Shown in pieces: positions 38,801 through 51,200 of a stretch of DNA of 64,000 bases. The position numbers were made by a program, and so were the translations under genes. Position 1 is the stretch's first letter. Every line of letters starts with the position of its first letter. Below the pieces are notes generated by a model. That model was not told the origin of the DNA and did no database searches. It saw only the letters and a list, made by a program, of their open reading frames with translations. Source of the DNA: Sphagnum compactum (lineage: Eukaryota > Bryophyta > Sphagnopsida > Sphagnales); NCBI GenBank assembly GCA_965153455.1, contig OZ234496.1:11183863-11247862 (forward strand), read 5' to 3'.

Positions 38801-40366
38801 AATGAATTAACACATTCTTACAAATTCTTACAAATGCCCAAAAAATAGGCCAAGTTATTGCTCATTCTTAATTACTTGGAAAGGGTGTGGGTAAATTGAA
38901 GTACATATGCCACATTTCAAAAGAAATTAACCATGGTTGGGAAAATATTGTGATATTGTCAAGGCTTCCAATGACACAATTTTTTAACCATATGCATTAC
39001 AAAATAATGATTTTGGCACATACCTTTTCCTAGGTGAAAACACGGTATAGGTAGATAGGTTGGTGAACAAACAATTAACAACTCAAACAAGGTCAAATCT
39101 TCACACTTTGTTCTTTTAATTCTAAAACTCAATAATGTTTTTAACCCTCCACCTAGCACTTCCAATGCCACAAAAAGCTCTCAATTTAGTAAAGGAATGG
39201 GCAAGATATGGGGCATTTGGTTTAAGGGGGTTCAATGTTTGATGATGGGTGAATTAAAACAGATTAGGATTTCAAGCTTAAGATCTTTGATCACTTTTGC
39301 ATGTGAAATACAAATGAGATTTGTAAAACACTAGTTGGCGCACCCATCTGGTTTTGAATCACTAAAAATGGACTAAAAATGAGGAAGATAATGGGTTGGA
39401 ACTAAAGAGGGGTTTAGAGTTAATTTTTGCAAAAACATTGAAGCAAACTATATCATTCATCCTCATCCTTTCTACATTGCTCCTTTAATTTACTTCTAAT
39501 GTTGAAACAACATTTTGTAGCCCTCCAGTTTGCACATCCAACGACAAAAAAAATCACTCAATTTGATTATGGAATTAGAAAAATATTGGAAAATGTTCGG
39601 TGATAGGTACATGTTTGATGATGAACAATTCTACCCTAATGAACCAAGGATTTCAAAGTTGAAATTCATTTTCAAAGGATTGCATTTGACGTGTGGTTAT
39701 TCATGTGTTGGTTTATTGTCCCAAAGTTTTCATTTTTCAACTTAGTTTACAATTGTGTGCTACATATAAATACTTTTGAATTTGTGTTATATACGAGATG
39801 CATCCATGTTTTTTGACCACTTGAAAATACATGAAATACATCTTCAAAATTCATAATTCATGATCAAAAACTTGTTTGAATCAAAAAAATGTCAAAATGT
39901 GTTCTAAACATCAACTTGTTTTTTTGGATTATCAATATTAAGATCCTCTCCAATTTTGAAAAGGAATGGTGAACATTTAATATGAAAAATGAACATTTGA
40001 AAAAAAAAAAAAAAAAATCCAAAATTTTGAAATCTTCAAACAAAAGGCCTCCTAAAACATTATCAATTTGAATCAAACTTTGATCTTTGAAGCTTGCAAT
40101 TAATGGAGCTTATTGCAAAATAAAAATTGATAATTCCAAATTATTTTGAACCCTTCATTAGTTTTCAATTTTTAAAAAATTTAATTTTAAGCACTATCCA
40201 CACCCATTGGCAATTCATTTTACTATGCTTGCACGCTATTTACCATCTTCAAAAAAATTACTCTACTTTACATAACAGCAAATTTCAACTCTATACAAGT
40301 CGAGGTATTTACCTATTGGATAGCATAACTAAAAGGGTAACCAAACTTTTTTTGCCAATCAAGTAA
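35900..40366. other. AT-rich intergenic DNA
   Basis: About 4.5 kb with poly-T runs (about 36,046-36,061 and 36,222-36,242) and a poly-A run (about 40,000-40,017). No gene, RNA or complete mobile element is recognised. Confidence 0.6.
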
Positions 40367-40742
40367 GAGCATTTCCAACAGTGCTCAGTTTGTGACTCCA
40401 GACACTAAAATCTATTGTGAAAAAGTCGAAATGTGCTGGTTTAGCTTAGGAGATTGGTTTTTCCACACCAAATTCGTGCAGCTTGCCGTGGCTGGTAAAA
40501 GGCGCAACACAGTTGTGCACCTCCAAAAAAGCGCGTAATAAATTGGACCTGACTGCGGCTCAATATTTCTTATTGATCGATCATAATGATTGGTCCAAGT
40601 GGTTTGCCATTAGTAGTCCCCCTCATATATGGAGTGTCAGATTCAGTTTTATTGGTGGGGTTGCCAAACAAAAAAAACAGCTAAACTTAGACATTTAATT
40701 TTACTATCCGGAGTTACATACTGAGCACTGTTGGAGATTCTC
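40367..40742. mobile_element. PIF/Harbinger-like MITE, 376 bp
   Basis: Terminal inverted repeats: the left end GAGCATTTCCAACAGTGCTC(AGT) and the reverse complement of the right end, GAGAATCTCCAACAGTGCTC(AGT), match at 21 of 23 positions. The flanking trinucleotides are TAA and TTA, as expected near TWA target sites although not identical. The GAGCATCTCCAACAG-type end is familiar from plant PIF/Harbinger MITEs. No transposase is encoded. Confidence 0.8.
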
Positions 40743-41661
40743 TTAGGTACAAACCCTAAACCTAGGTTAAAGATTTAGCTGCTCAACCTCGGAAAACCTG
40801 TGTAAAGCACTCTGAGGGATTTACTAGTGTATTTGTAGAGCACCTCATATGCATGAATATCCCTCCTAGAAAAGAGAGGAGGCATCTTCAAACCTAACTT
40901 GAAGATGATGATGGCTTTGCTACAATTTGGGTTGAAGAAACGAAAAGAAAAACCTAACACTAATGTCACAACTCACAACCTCTGAAGAACCCATCTGATT
41001 GATTCTTAGTAACTCAAACTGGAACTGGCGGTGAATCTCCAGTTATGCTAACCCCCTTTCTAGTCTTTTTTTCTCAAAAATTCCAGTTCCAGGTCCAGAT
41101 CTGAAAATCAGACCTGGTTCCAGTTCCATTTTTACTGACCAGAACTGGAACTAACAGTTCTAACCCACCAATCGGGGTACCCACCCAAAAGTGGAAAATA
41201 GAAAATGCAATTGGAGCTGTGGCACTTAGAAATATGGATAGATATGGAAGATCTCATACTGTCTTTCTAAGAACAAGAAGTAAGCCATCACAGAGCAAAG
41301 CATCTTACATTTTTGTGTGTGACAATGACTTACATATACTGACACGGCAAAGCCAATTCAGCTCCTGATCATGGAACACTTTATGGTACAAGAGAGATAC
41401 CAATACCTTCTTTCAAATGGCACATGTGGATCAGAAGAAGAGAGTTCATAACCAAATCACAGCACCCATGATCAGAACGGAGTGCCTGCCATCAAACCAT
41501 AACCTTGGTGAGAACCAAGATGCATAACAGGGTGAACATTTCTGAAATATGAGGCTTCAAATTCCTCAGTGTCCTCCAATTCAAGGTTGCTCAATGAAGT
41601 GAAAATAATCTCCAAATCCCAAGATTCTTCATAGTTAATGTATGTAATAAGCTTGATGAAG

Positions 41662-41760
41662 TTGCAGAGAAATCTCCACAACAACAATTAAAGGTAACAC
41701 GACAATGAGTACAGTCATAACCTCATGAGAGTCGCTCACAAAGTGACAGACCATCACCTT
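41662..41760. repeat. Dispersed repeat, copy A
   Basis: The stretch GCAGAGAAATCTCCACAACA...ACCATCACCT closely resembles 50281-50394 in an OXP1 intron. The phrase AGCTTGATGAAGTTGCAGAG just before it also recurs at about 42,193, near the OXP1 stop codon. Confidence 0.6.
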
Positions 41761-42287
41761 CATCATGAACGGCAGTGATGAGCTGCCATGACTACCCACC
41801 GAGTTCACCAGCTCCCAACAGTGGGTGTAGATAGGCATATAATAATCTGCCCAAAAACTTGGGCAAACCATTATACACAATCTGCGTCCTGAGTTTCTGT
41901 TGCCTTTCTGGAAGCAATGGGAAGACTCAGATGTGATGTTGGCTAGCACTCAAGAGACATTCCTAATCAAAAATGTCAATAGTATCCTCATTCAAGCTGC
42001 AACAAGCTTCTGAAGGAAAGAGCTTTTATTTCATTTTAGCATGTCCCTGTATATGCAACATCTATGCCTAAAAGACATAGAGGCCTATATAGAGGGTAGT
42101 GGTTGGGGCCTCCTGCACCCTGAACATATCCTTCAAGCACACCACTGGTGACTACTTGGATGCAGAACATCCGCTAAAGCCACCAGAAAAAAGCTTGATG
42201 AAGTTGCAGAGAAATCTATGAAGCTTAATGTATGTAATAACTACGAAGGCATTAACACTACATTGCAAATTATGTTGTTGTCCCTAG

Positions 42288-45200
42288 CTAGGTTTGCAGG
42301 GTGCCCCATCCACCACCTCCAGGGGTCAGAATTTGGAGCCTTTCCCCTGCCTCCACATGAACCGTATTCTTTCCTGCAGCAATTTCAAACAAAGCCATAT
42401 GTGCAAAATCAGTATCTCAGAAGATTGAATCCTAGAACGTCATCTTAATTTGGACCCATCTACCATTTACTCATTGAAGATCTAGGTTTAGGGTTTACAG
42501 TTTATAGTTTATGGTTTAGGGCATGACATATGGCTAATTAAGTGCGAGGAAAACATAAAGTTAAAGCTTTATGTTCAGATGATGAGTTCAGGCAAACAAT
42601 CAGGACACTGAATATGTGAATACACTAGTGCTAATTTGCTGCTAGCAAGTTTGCAACAAAGACCCAACCAAAATAACCACCCAGGTAGGCTTTTTGAAAG
42701 TAGGAAAAGAATATAGGACCTCCTAAATAAAGGTATCGCCCATCCCTTTTCAACAACAGATTTTTCCCACGAGCACCATCTTTGCCTCCTGCGAGCCCTC
42801 GTGGTGCATGCACCCGCCGCTCTGACAATATGCTCACCTGGACCAATACAAACACACTGCCCCATGAGCTTTCATAAACCACTTCACAAGACTCAATAGA
42901 GTATTTTTGTTTCTGGGTGGAGGAATCCAGACCAGGAAATTACTTAGGACAAATTTTGCACTAAGAGGGAAATAGAAGCTTTAGGAAAGAACTGCATATA
43001 TATCTATCTCTGAAGCAAGATAGCTTGTTTTGTTTTGTTTTGTTTGTCAGGCTGATGTCTCCCAAACCATGGCACTTCATGCTGCGCTCTTGGTATCTTT
43101 GGAAAGCTCTTGATGAATAAGGGTGCACCGACTTGGTTTGAGACTGTTTGGAGCTATGGTGTGGACGTTATTGATTATTGAACCATTCTCTCAAAGAAAA
43201 CTAAATAATATCGAAACTGAAAACTGTATTGGAATTTGGGGCATTCTTGGTGTTGTTGGAAAGCCCTCGGTGAGTCAGATTTAATAGAGTTTATTTCACA
43301 ATTTTCAGAGCTAAGGTGTGGAATATATTGATTTTTGAGTGGATTTTGTTGCTGGAAATTCAAACCAATTGCAAAAATTGTGTTTGGAAGGAAAAATCAG
43401 TTGAGCCCTCTATGTGTTTTCACATTGCCAAATTTAGAAATTTTCAATTTTAAAAATTAAAGAATGTGTTCACACTTGGGCCAGCGGCACAGGCTACACC
43501 AGTATACAGGGAAGAAACATTCCTACAGAAAGTGAAATTTTGATCAAGGTTCAGTTAGCAGTCTTGAGCATCTAGAAGAACACAATAGACCAACTTAGAG
43601 AGGAAGAAAAGGAGGAGGACTCACAGTGACTGGGCGACGAAATTCAATATCACGAATGAGTCCATCTCCGCCTTTATGTTTCCCAGCACCACCACTATTC
43701 TCTCGAAACCCAAATTTGTGCAATAAAACTGGATACCGCTGTTCAAAGATTTCGGGGTCAGTCATACGGGTGTTGGTCATGTGGCACTGAACACCGCTGG
43801 TTCCTTGCCAAGTTGGGCCAGCTCCACTGCCACCACCAATTGTCTCATAATAGCCAAACGTCTTATCACCAAATGTCAAATTGTTCATGCACCTGATGTG
43901 ATTGCAAAAACACACATCAAACAGAATGGCAAGTCCTATCGAACCTGATAATGTCATCTTGGTTGGGTGGTGTACACTTTCACTAACCTTCAATGCTCAC
44001 CTTCAAAAGAGTTCAACACAAAAGTTTCTATAGGTTCACAAACCAGTTCAGGGAAGACATACATAGTATGCTGTGCAAAGACTTCAATTGAGTGGTTTCT
44101 CAATGGGGTTGTAGGACCATCTACCTTATGAGTTCAGGACTTTAGGCAAAACCTAGCAGCATTCATGCAGAAAAAGGAAAGTAGCAGTTAAACCTGATGG
44201 AAAGAGGGGGAAGCATACAGCATACCCTTGAGAACAAGCACAGGCTTGGAAGGCAGTCAGCACAACATCTGTAACTCGCTGTGATGTTAGCACATTGCCT
44301 CCCACAACTGCAGCCTTATCACTTGGGGATAGCAATGATCCTTTTGGTATGAAGATGGAAACTGGAGCCAAGCAGCCCTGGTTGAGCGGTATGTCAACAT
44401 CAACCTGTTCCCAGTCTCCAACTTAGAATTAAACCCTTCCTTATATTCTCAGGGAAGTTTTTCAGTCCTGAGTATTCCCATACACTTTCAGAGGAATACA
44501 AAATGTCGGGAAAGGTCCATTGCAAGATATGGGAAGTTCAGAAAAAAAACATTTGGAATGTCAACTTGTGTGTGTACCAGACAACGTAAACAGTAGATGA
44601 TGGCTGCTGCTGTTACTGCTTCAGGAGCATTCCAGTTTGCGTACACCTATATCATACCCACACCCAGAAGAAAAAACTATCATGTGAAACATTGGTCTTC
44701 CAGACCCACTGCTCTCAACATATCCAAATGATAACAGGATTCTCTAAACCATAAACTGTAATCAATTACAGTTTACATGTTCAGCAGATTATTATGTTAA
44801 GAAAAATTCCACAACAAGAATTTTACATGGTCTACACATTGAAAAAGAATTGCTCTTACCTCTGGACTGGTGCCTCCGAAATCAAAGTGCGCTTCTCCTT
44901 TGACACTGTCAATGGTGAGTTTCAAGCAAATAGCAGATCCATCATCCATGTAATCTTCAGCCTCAAGAACGACCAACTTCTCATCATTTGATGACCCTGA
45001 CTGCAGTGCAGAAGCACGAGTGGCCATGGTCTTGAGCATTTCACGAACTGCAGCCTCTGCATTTGCCTGCATGTACGTTGCAAACAAATTCTGGCATTAA
45101 GATAGAGAGTCAACTGGTGCACATCCTTGTCATGCAGCTAACTTTTTCTTTCTTGACTGTGAAAACTTCAACACACTAGGCAAGAGTAGAAACATATGCC

Positions 45201-48200
45201 AAGATTGCCTCCTCCCAGAAGGTGCTCTTGGGCCTTCCTAGGCAAAGAACCCAAGAAAGATCAGCAGTAACAACAAACAGGTGGGCACTAGTATCAACCC
45301 TTATTCTCAAAACAATAACATCTAGACAAAACCAAAATGATCCCAATCTTTACCCAATCTTTGGTAAATGGGTGTCTGCTGGGTTTAGGGTTTAGTCCAG
45401 ATGCTGCAGTAACAAAATCACATGCATGAGGTAATCAGGAATGCACCTGGACATGGACCATGTAAGCTTGAACTACTTCAAGGCCATATTGCTCAATCAA
45501 CTCTCCGATCAGCACTATGCCACGCTGATTTGCCGCAACCTGTCAGCAACAAAATAGCCACCCACCCACCCATTCAGATAAATTAAAGATCTGTGGCAAT
45601 TCATAGCTTAGTTGCTGGAACTTGGCAAGCTTGCTTCATAGTGGCCTAGCAACAGTCAGCAGTTTCTGCAAATTGTACCAATGAAAGACAGTTGTGTGGT
45701 GGATTTTTGTGAGTGGGTGGCTGGAATTTATGGTTTTGGAATTAGGGTTATGAGCCCTCAAGCAGTATACCATACAGTGTGCAGCTAGAGAGGTGGCCAA
45801 CAAGTACATTAGACTTCTTGAGATCTTGTGTTACATGGGCCTTTGAAGTTGTGCTATTATTGTTGTTTGACTTGTGGGCACGAATCCCCTCCCCCACTCA
45901 GAGATAAATTCAGAAAAAAATGTGATTTGATGAGAACAGGGACAAAAATGAAGGCTGACCTGTGCTCTAAGATCAGACAGGTTATCCTCGATCCTTCGTG
46001 TGCCTGGAATTACATGAACCCCATTGCTGCCTGCTTCAACCTCTGTGTCAGTTTTCTCAGCCTTCAAGATCCGTATGATCTCCTCCTCCTGTGAAACAGT
46101 AATAAATAGGCCAGGAAAATTCAAAACCAGAAGAACCCAACGAGCCTCCAAACAATTATATAAGAAAAAAGCAAATAGCAAAACCCTGGCTGCGAGAGTG
46201 GGTTACTAATTTACTTCCTACCTGAAATACACCACCCTCAACAAGTTTGAACGCCTTGATGGCTGCTCCTTCTTCCCAAATGGCTTTAGAAAATGGCGGC
46301 ATGCTGTGCAATATGACACCCCAAAAAACCAAAAAAACCCTGAAAATGTCAAGAAGCAGGAAAGAGAGCTTGCAATGAGAGGTGCAATTGTGAGATCTCC
46401 AAAGCCCTCAACCCACGGTTTAGGGTTTATCATTCCCTCTCTACAAAATGAGATTCAAATCACTTATCAAGCATTTCAAGGCATTTTGCATTAGGTCTAT
46501 ACCTGCCAGGAGTGATGCCCCCAATCTCTGCATGATGACCTCTGCTTGCAACAAAGAATATGAGCTGCCCCTCATTAAAAACCTGTCCACCCCAAGTGCC
46601 CATATATTTATCCACAAGTATAACTTGAAATTCTTCATATAAAAGATTGAAGGTGGAAAAGGGGACAGTTCATCTCAATTCTCATCAGAATAATAATGGG
46701 AGAGTCCTTCAATAGCAGGTCCTCAAAGGCATTTACAGGCTCCAATAAAACTCTGTACAATCACAGCAGGATGTTGAAAAACATTCATTTTGTGATGGTT
46801 GCAGATGCAGTATTGGAACACTTCAGTTGAAAATCCCGGGACAGTTTGGTTATAACTAGGGATGAAATGACATCCGGGGATTTCCACAAAACCAAAAATT
46901 TCAGTTAAAAAGCCTGCAACAGTGGTTAGAACTAGGGATGAAATGACATCCAGGGATTTCTAAAAACCCAAAATTTCAGTTCAAAGAATGCAACAGTTTG
47001 GTTAGAACTAGGGATGAAATGACATCCAATTTTGGATTTCTAGAAAAACGCAAAATTCACTCTTTGACTTATGTAGGAGTTGAGAGGTGTATCCTCATGC
47101 ACGGACCGGAGTGATCACAGTGATGTCAGGCAGATGGCTGCCACCTGTTGCAGGGTGATTAGTCACCAGCACATCACCTTTCCTCAAGTTCTTGCCCCTG
47201 CAAAATAATCAGGTACCCAATTCAGGTGATGATGTCGTCATTGTACAGATATAAAAACTCCACAAAAAGTTTCAAAGACAGTTGAAACAAATCTTCAAAA
47301 ACATCAGATGTTGCCCAGATCACAGATCTGATGATGTTCATGGAGAGGGAGAGAAACAGACCAGTATGCAAGTTGCCAACGAACAGTGCTAGACATGGCT
47401 CCTAAGTGCACAGGCACATGTGGAGCATTAGCAACCAAGCCTCCATCAGGACTGAAGAGTGCACAGGAGAAATCTAGTCGTTCCTGTGCAATCATTCCAC
47501 CACCCACCAGCAAGACATTTGAGTGGTATAGCTTTCAGGTTTAGGGTTTGTATTTGGATCCTCAACTGTGATCCAGGGTAGAAAATTCACCGCTTCGAGA
47601 TGATGTTTCCATGATAAACGTCACATGCTACAGCAAAACCTATGTGCTCACCTAGCACTATATATGTAGCTTTAGTGCCATTCACATAGGCAGAGAATAG
47701 CAGCAAAACATAGGCGAATACTAACCTTGATGTTAGTGGATATGGAAGTGCGCTGTAGCGTGCGACCCATCTGCTCAGCAATGCCCATGAACCTGTTGTT
47801 GAAGATGGACAATTGTATCACATCTGCTTTCAAAGAAGCCTCTTTTGCTTGTGCAGCCAAGGATGGACCACTGCCCTCCCCTACCTTAATGTGCACATTC
47901 CCAAACTTTGTGATCACTGCCGTGCAGTCGGGTTCCACAATGATCTGAGAAGACATCATCATCATCATCAACCACTCTCCACAAATGATTATTTTATGAT
48001 AGAACTCCAAAGTTTGTTTCTTTTTTCACACAGGTTCAGGCAACAGGGTTCTTGACAAGAAAGCGACAGTGTTAGGATCACAAGTTGGAAAAGACCAAGA
48101 CGGTCATTGGACACTTTGTTCTGCAGCCAACCGTAAGCATGACTACTATCACTACCAAAACCCCAAAATAAAGAAGAGAGAGAATACAAAGAGATTGAGA

Positions 48201-51200
48201 TTGGTCCTTTATTTCTGATGAATGTAAGGAGACTTGCCGTGCTATTGCCATTCATGATGACAGCAGGACCAGAAATAACATGACCATAGCCCAGTTTCTC
48301 AAGCATATAAACCTGCAACCACCACACATAGTCTAAGCAAATGGAAACAAAAAACTAAAAAATAAAAAATTGTAAGAGCAGCATGAGCAACACTATTTCT
48401 AGCAATGGACATGTAAGGCATCACTGCCATGTGTATGACATAACTGCAAGAAAATGTGAACACAACCACACAAAGCAAGACCCAATGAAGAAGCATACAA
48501 CAGTGTCGTGCCAGCCAGTGCCAAAATACACTTTGTGACACCGTTTTTCTGCTTCTGGCTCCCCAACTGCCTTGTTCAAAACAACAGGCCTGACACCGCA
48601 AATTTTATTTAGCTTCAAATATTTGCAAAAGCTTCACTGCCCAAAAGGGATTCTCAGATCTACAAGAGATTATATAACTCACACCTTTTAGAATCACTGA
48701 CATGCTGCTCTATCAGAATACAAGTATCTGAAATCTGGGGCTTCAAGTTGGTATCAGAACTTGAGTGCTAGAGAAAGTGCATATGATGCCAGGACACATA
48801 AATGCATTGGGTACTCAACTGTGCTCTATAATCTAACAGCAAAGTACAACAACAATAACAATCTTGAGAACTTCATACAAGATACCCAATGATCCAAAAT
48901 GCAAACAGACAAGGTTTGGTGGCACAAACACACACACCTTAAAATGTTGGTGCTACCAATACCCCGAACCCTGACATCACTTATGAGGATTGCCTTCTTT
49001 TGAAGTTCAAACCCATATCTGCACACATTCATAGAGAATAATTTTAACTTGCCACAAGCAGCCTCATGAATGGAAATAAAAAGAGAGAAAACAAAAAAAA
49101 AATATTACTGTAGCCCAACAATAAACTCTACAGCAACTACAATGTACAGGGTTCAGGCTTTGGTTTTAGCTTTGATTCAGGCTTAGGCTTAGTATTCCAG
49201 GAAAAAAGCATACTCTTGACGAAATTGTCTCACGAAAGCAGTTGCATAATTGCCATCATCTGGGTCCTTGATCATCATTGCTGTGTCTGTGCCCTGCACG
49301 GACAACAGACAACAATGCGGTGAATCAAGTATTAAGTGCAATGAACCTTCCTCACCCCTACTACCCCCTGGGAAGGTTTGGGGTTTAGGGTTTAGAGTTT
49401 AGGGTCTTGGATAAAAACTCAATAAAGTGTCACTATGGAGATTGATGTAAGAACTCAACTTAAGAGAGAAAAGTGGGCCCCATACCTCATAACGGAGATT
49501 GAGAAACACTTCTGTACTGATCTCCTCCTTTTTGAAGCCCTACACCATGCAACTGAAATCAGCATTCCATGTTTTCATGCTCACTGAGAGTGCAAAGGCC
49601 TCATGAAGATCCACTCGTCTGTCTATTCAATCACCTACTGACCAATTGATTCAGTATCATGAATAGAAATGCACTGTCCTAGAAAACCTAGAAAACCCAG
49701 AAAACCTGGGTGAAAAAAGTTGAGCAAAGAATACCTGAAGTCCAAGCTGTTTTTTCACCTCCTCTTTAAGAGCAGCAGAACGCTTAGAGACTTCATCCAT
49801 CACCAGAGGTCCATAAACTGCTGCATAAGGCTCCTGGGCTTCTTCAACGACGTCTGCTAGTCCCATTCCATAAGCACTTAAAATCCCGCAGTAGCGATGC
49901 ACCACCACCTCCCCTGCAAATTCAAGTCCTTCAATGATGCCTCATCAGTTTTGAATGTAAATGAGATGGGGAAATTATAAGGTGCACTGAAATCAGTGGA
50001 AGAGCAGTATTGAAATGCTATACATGCAAGTGAGATCTTTGCCCTTGAAAGTTGGAATTTGCAACTGAGGAGTCTCTGATCAGATGACTGAGTACACCCG
50101 TAAGCCTACAAGCAAATTGCCTTTCTAAAATCCTCGGTCTGTATGACTACATGAAAATAGGCACAAGACACTTTAGGTTCTCATACACAAAAGATGTCAA
50201 CAAAAGAAAAAGCTGTTAGGCAACAGTCAGCCAGTAGTGTTCACCTCCAAGACATGGTATTATGGGTATAGATGAAACTTTGCAGAGAATCTCTCTCCAA
50301 CAACAATTTGAAGGGAACATGATAATGGGTGCACTCATAACCTTATGAAAGTGTTTCACAGAGCGTTAAACCTAAACCATCACCTTCAAGAACCCAATAT
50401 GTCAACTAATTCCAAGGAGTCATTATTGAGGATCCCAACTCTTCTGAGAAGGCAATGTTAGTTAGCCCAAAGGTCAATTTATCCACTGGGCAGAATACAA
50501 ACCAAGAAAAAAGCACTAATATGGCTAACAGACAAAGCTTGAATTGGACAAAATCAAGAACAGGCCCACAAAAAATCACTCTCAAAAAGTTTTGGACTTC
50601 CAAGAGGCACAAGTTCAAAGGACCATTTCTCGATAACACATAAAAGAGTGAAAATTAGAAACTCTGGGTATATCTTTCTACCACTTGAGAAGAATTGACA
50701 AGAATGTACAGAGAAGAATGAGATACAGATGTACAGAGAAGAGAGAGAAACATACGCATGCCAAGGGTCCTGGCTATGGCACAAGCATGCTGTGGTCCTG
50801 CACCTCCAAAGCAGGCCAATGTGTGCTTGCTTGTCTCATAGCCCTTCATTTCTGTCAGCTGTCATCATCAACTCTGTTTCAGTCAGACCTGTCAGAGGAC
50901 CCTGAGCAACAAGATTACATTGGGATGCTTGTAGGCATAATAACCTAGAAATGAGCTGGAAAGTACCTGACGAATGGGTCGGCACATAGCCTCATTAGCT
51001 ACATCCAGAAATCCTAGGGCCACTTCCTCCAAACTCATCTGCTTTGCTGTGGCAACAACAATGTAATAACATCTTGACAAAGTTAGAATTGACACCATCA
51101 GCAGTGCAAGCTGAACTACCACTAAGGCAAATCTTGCACTAACTGCTTTCTAATTTCTTTTCTGGCCCAACAAAGAAGGCAGTTGAAGGAACTTACAAAG

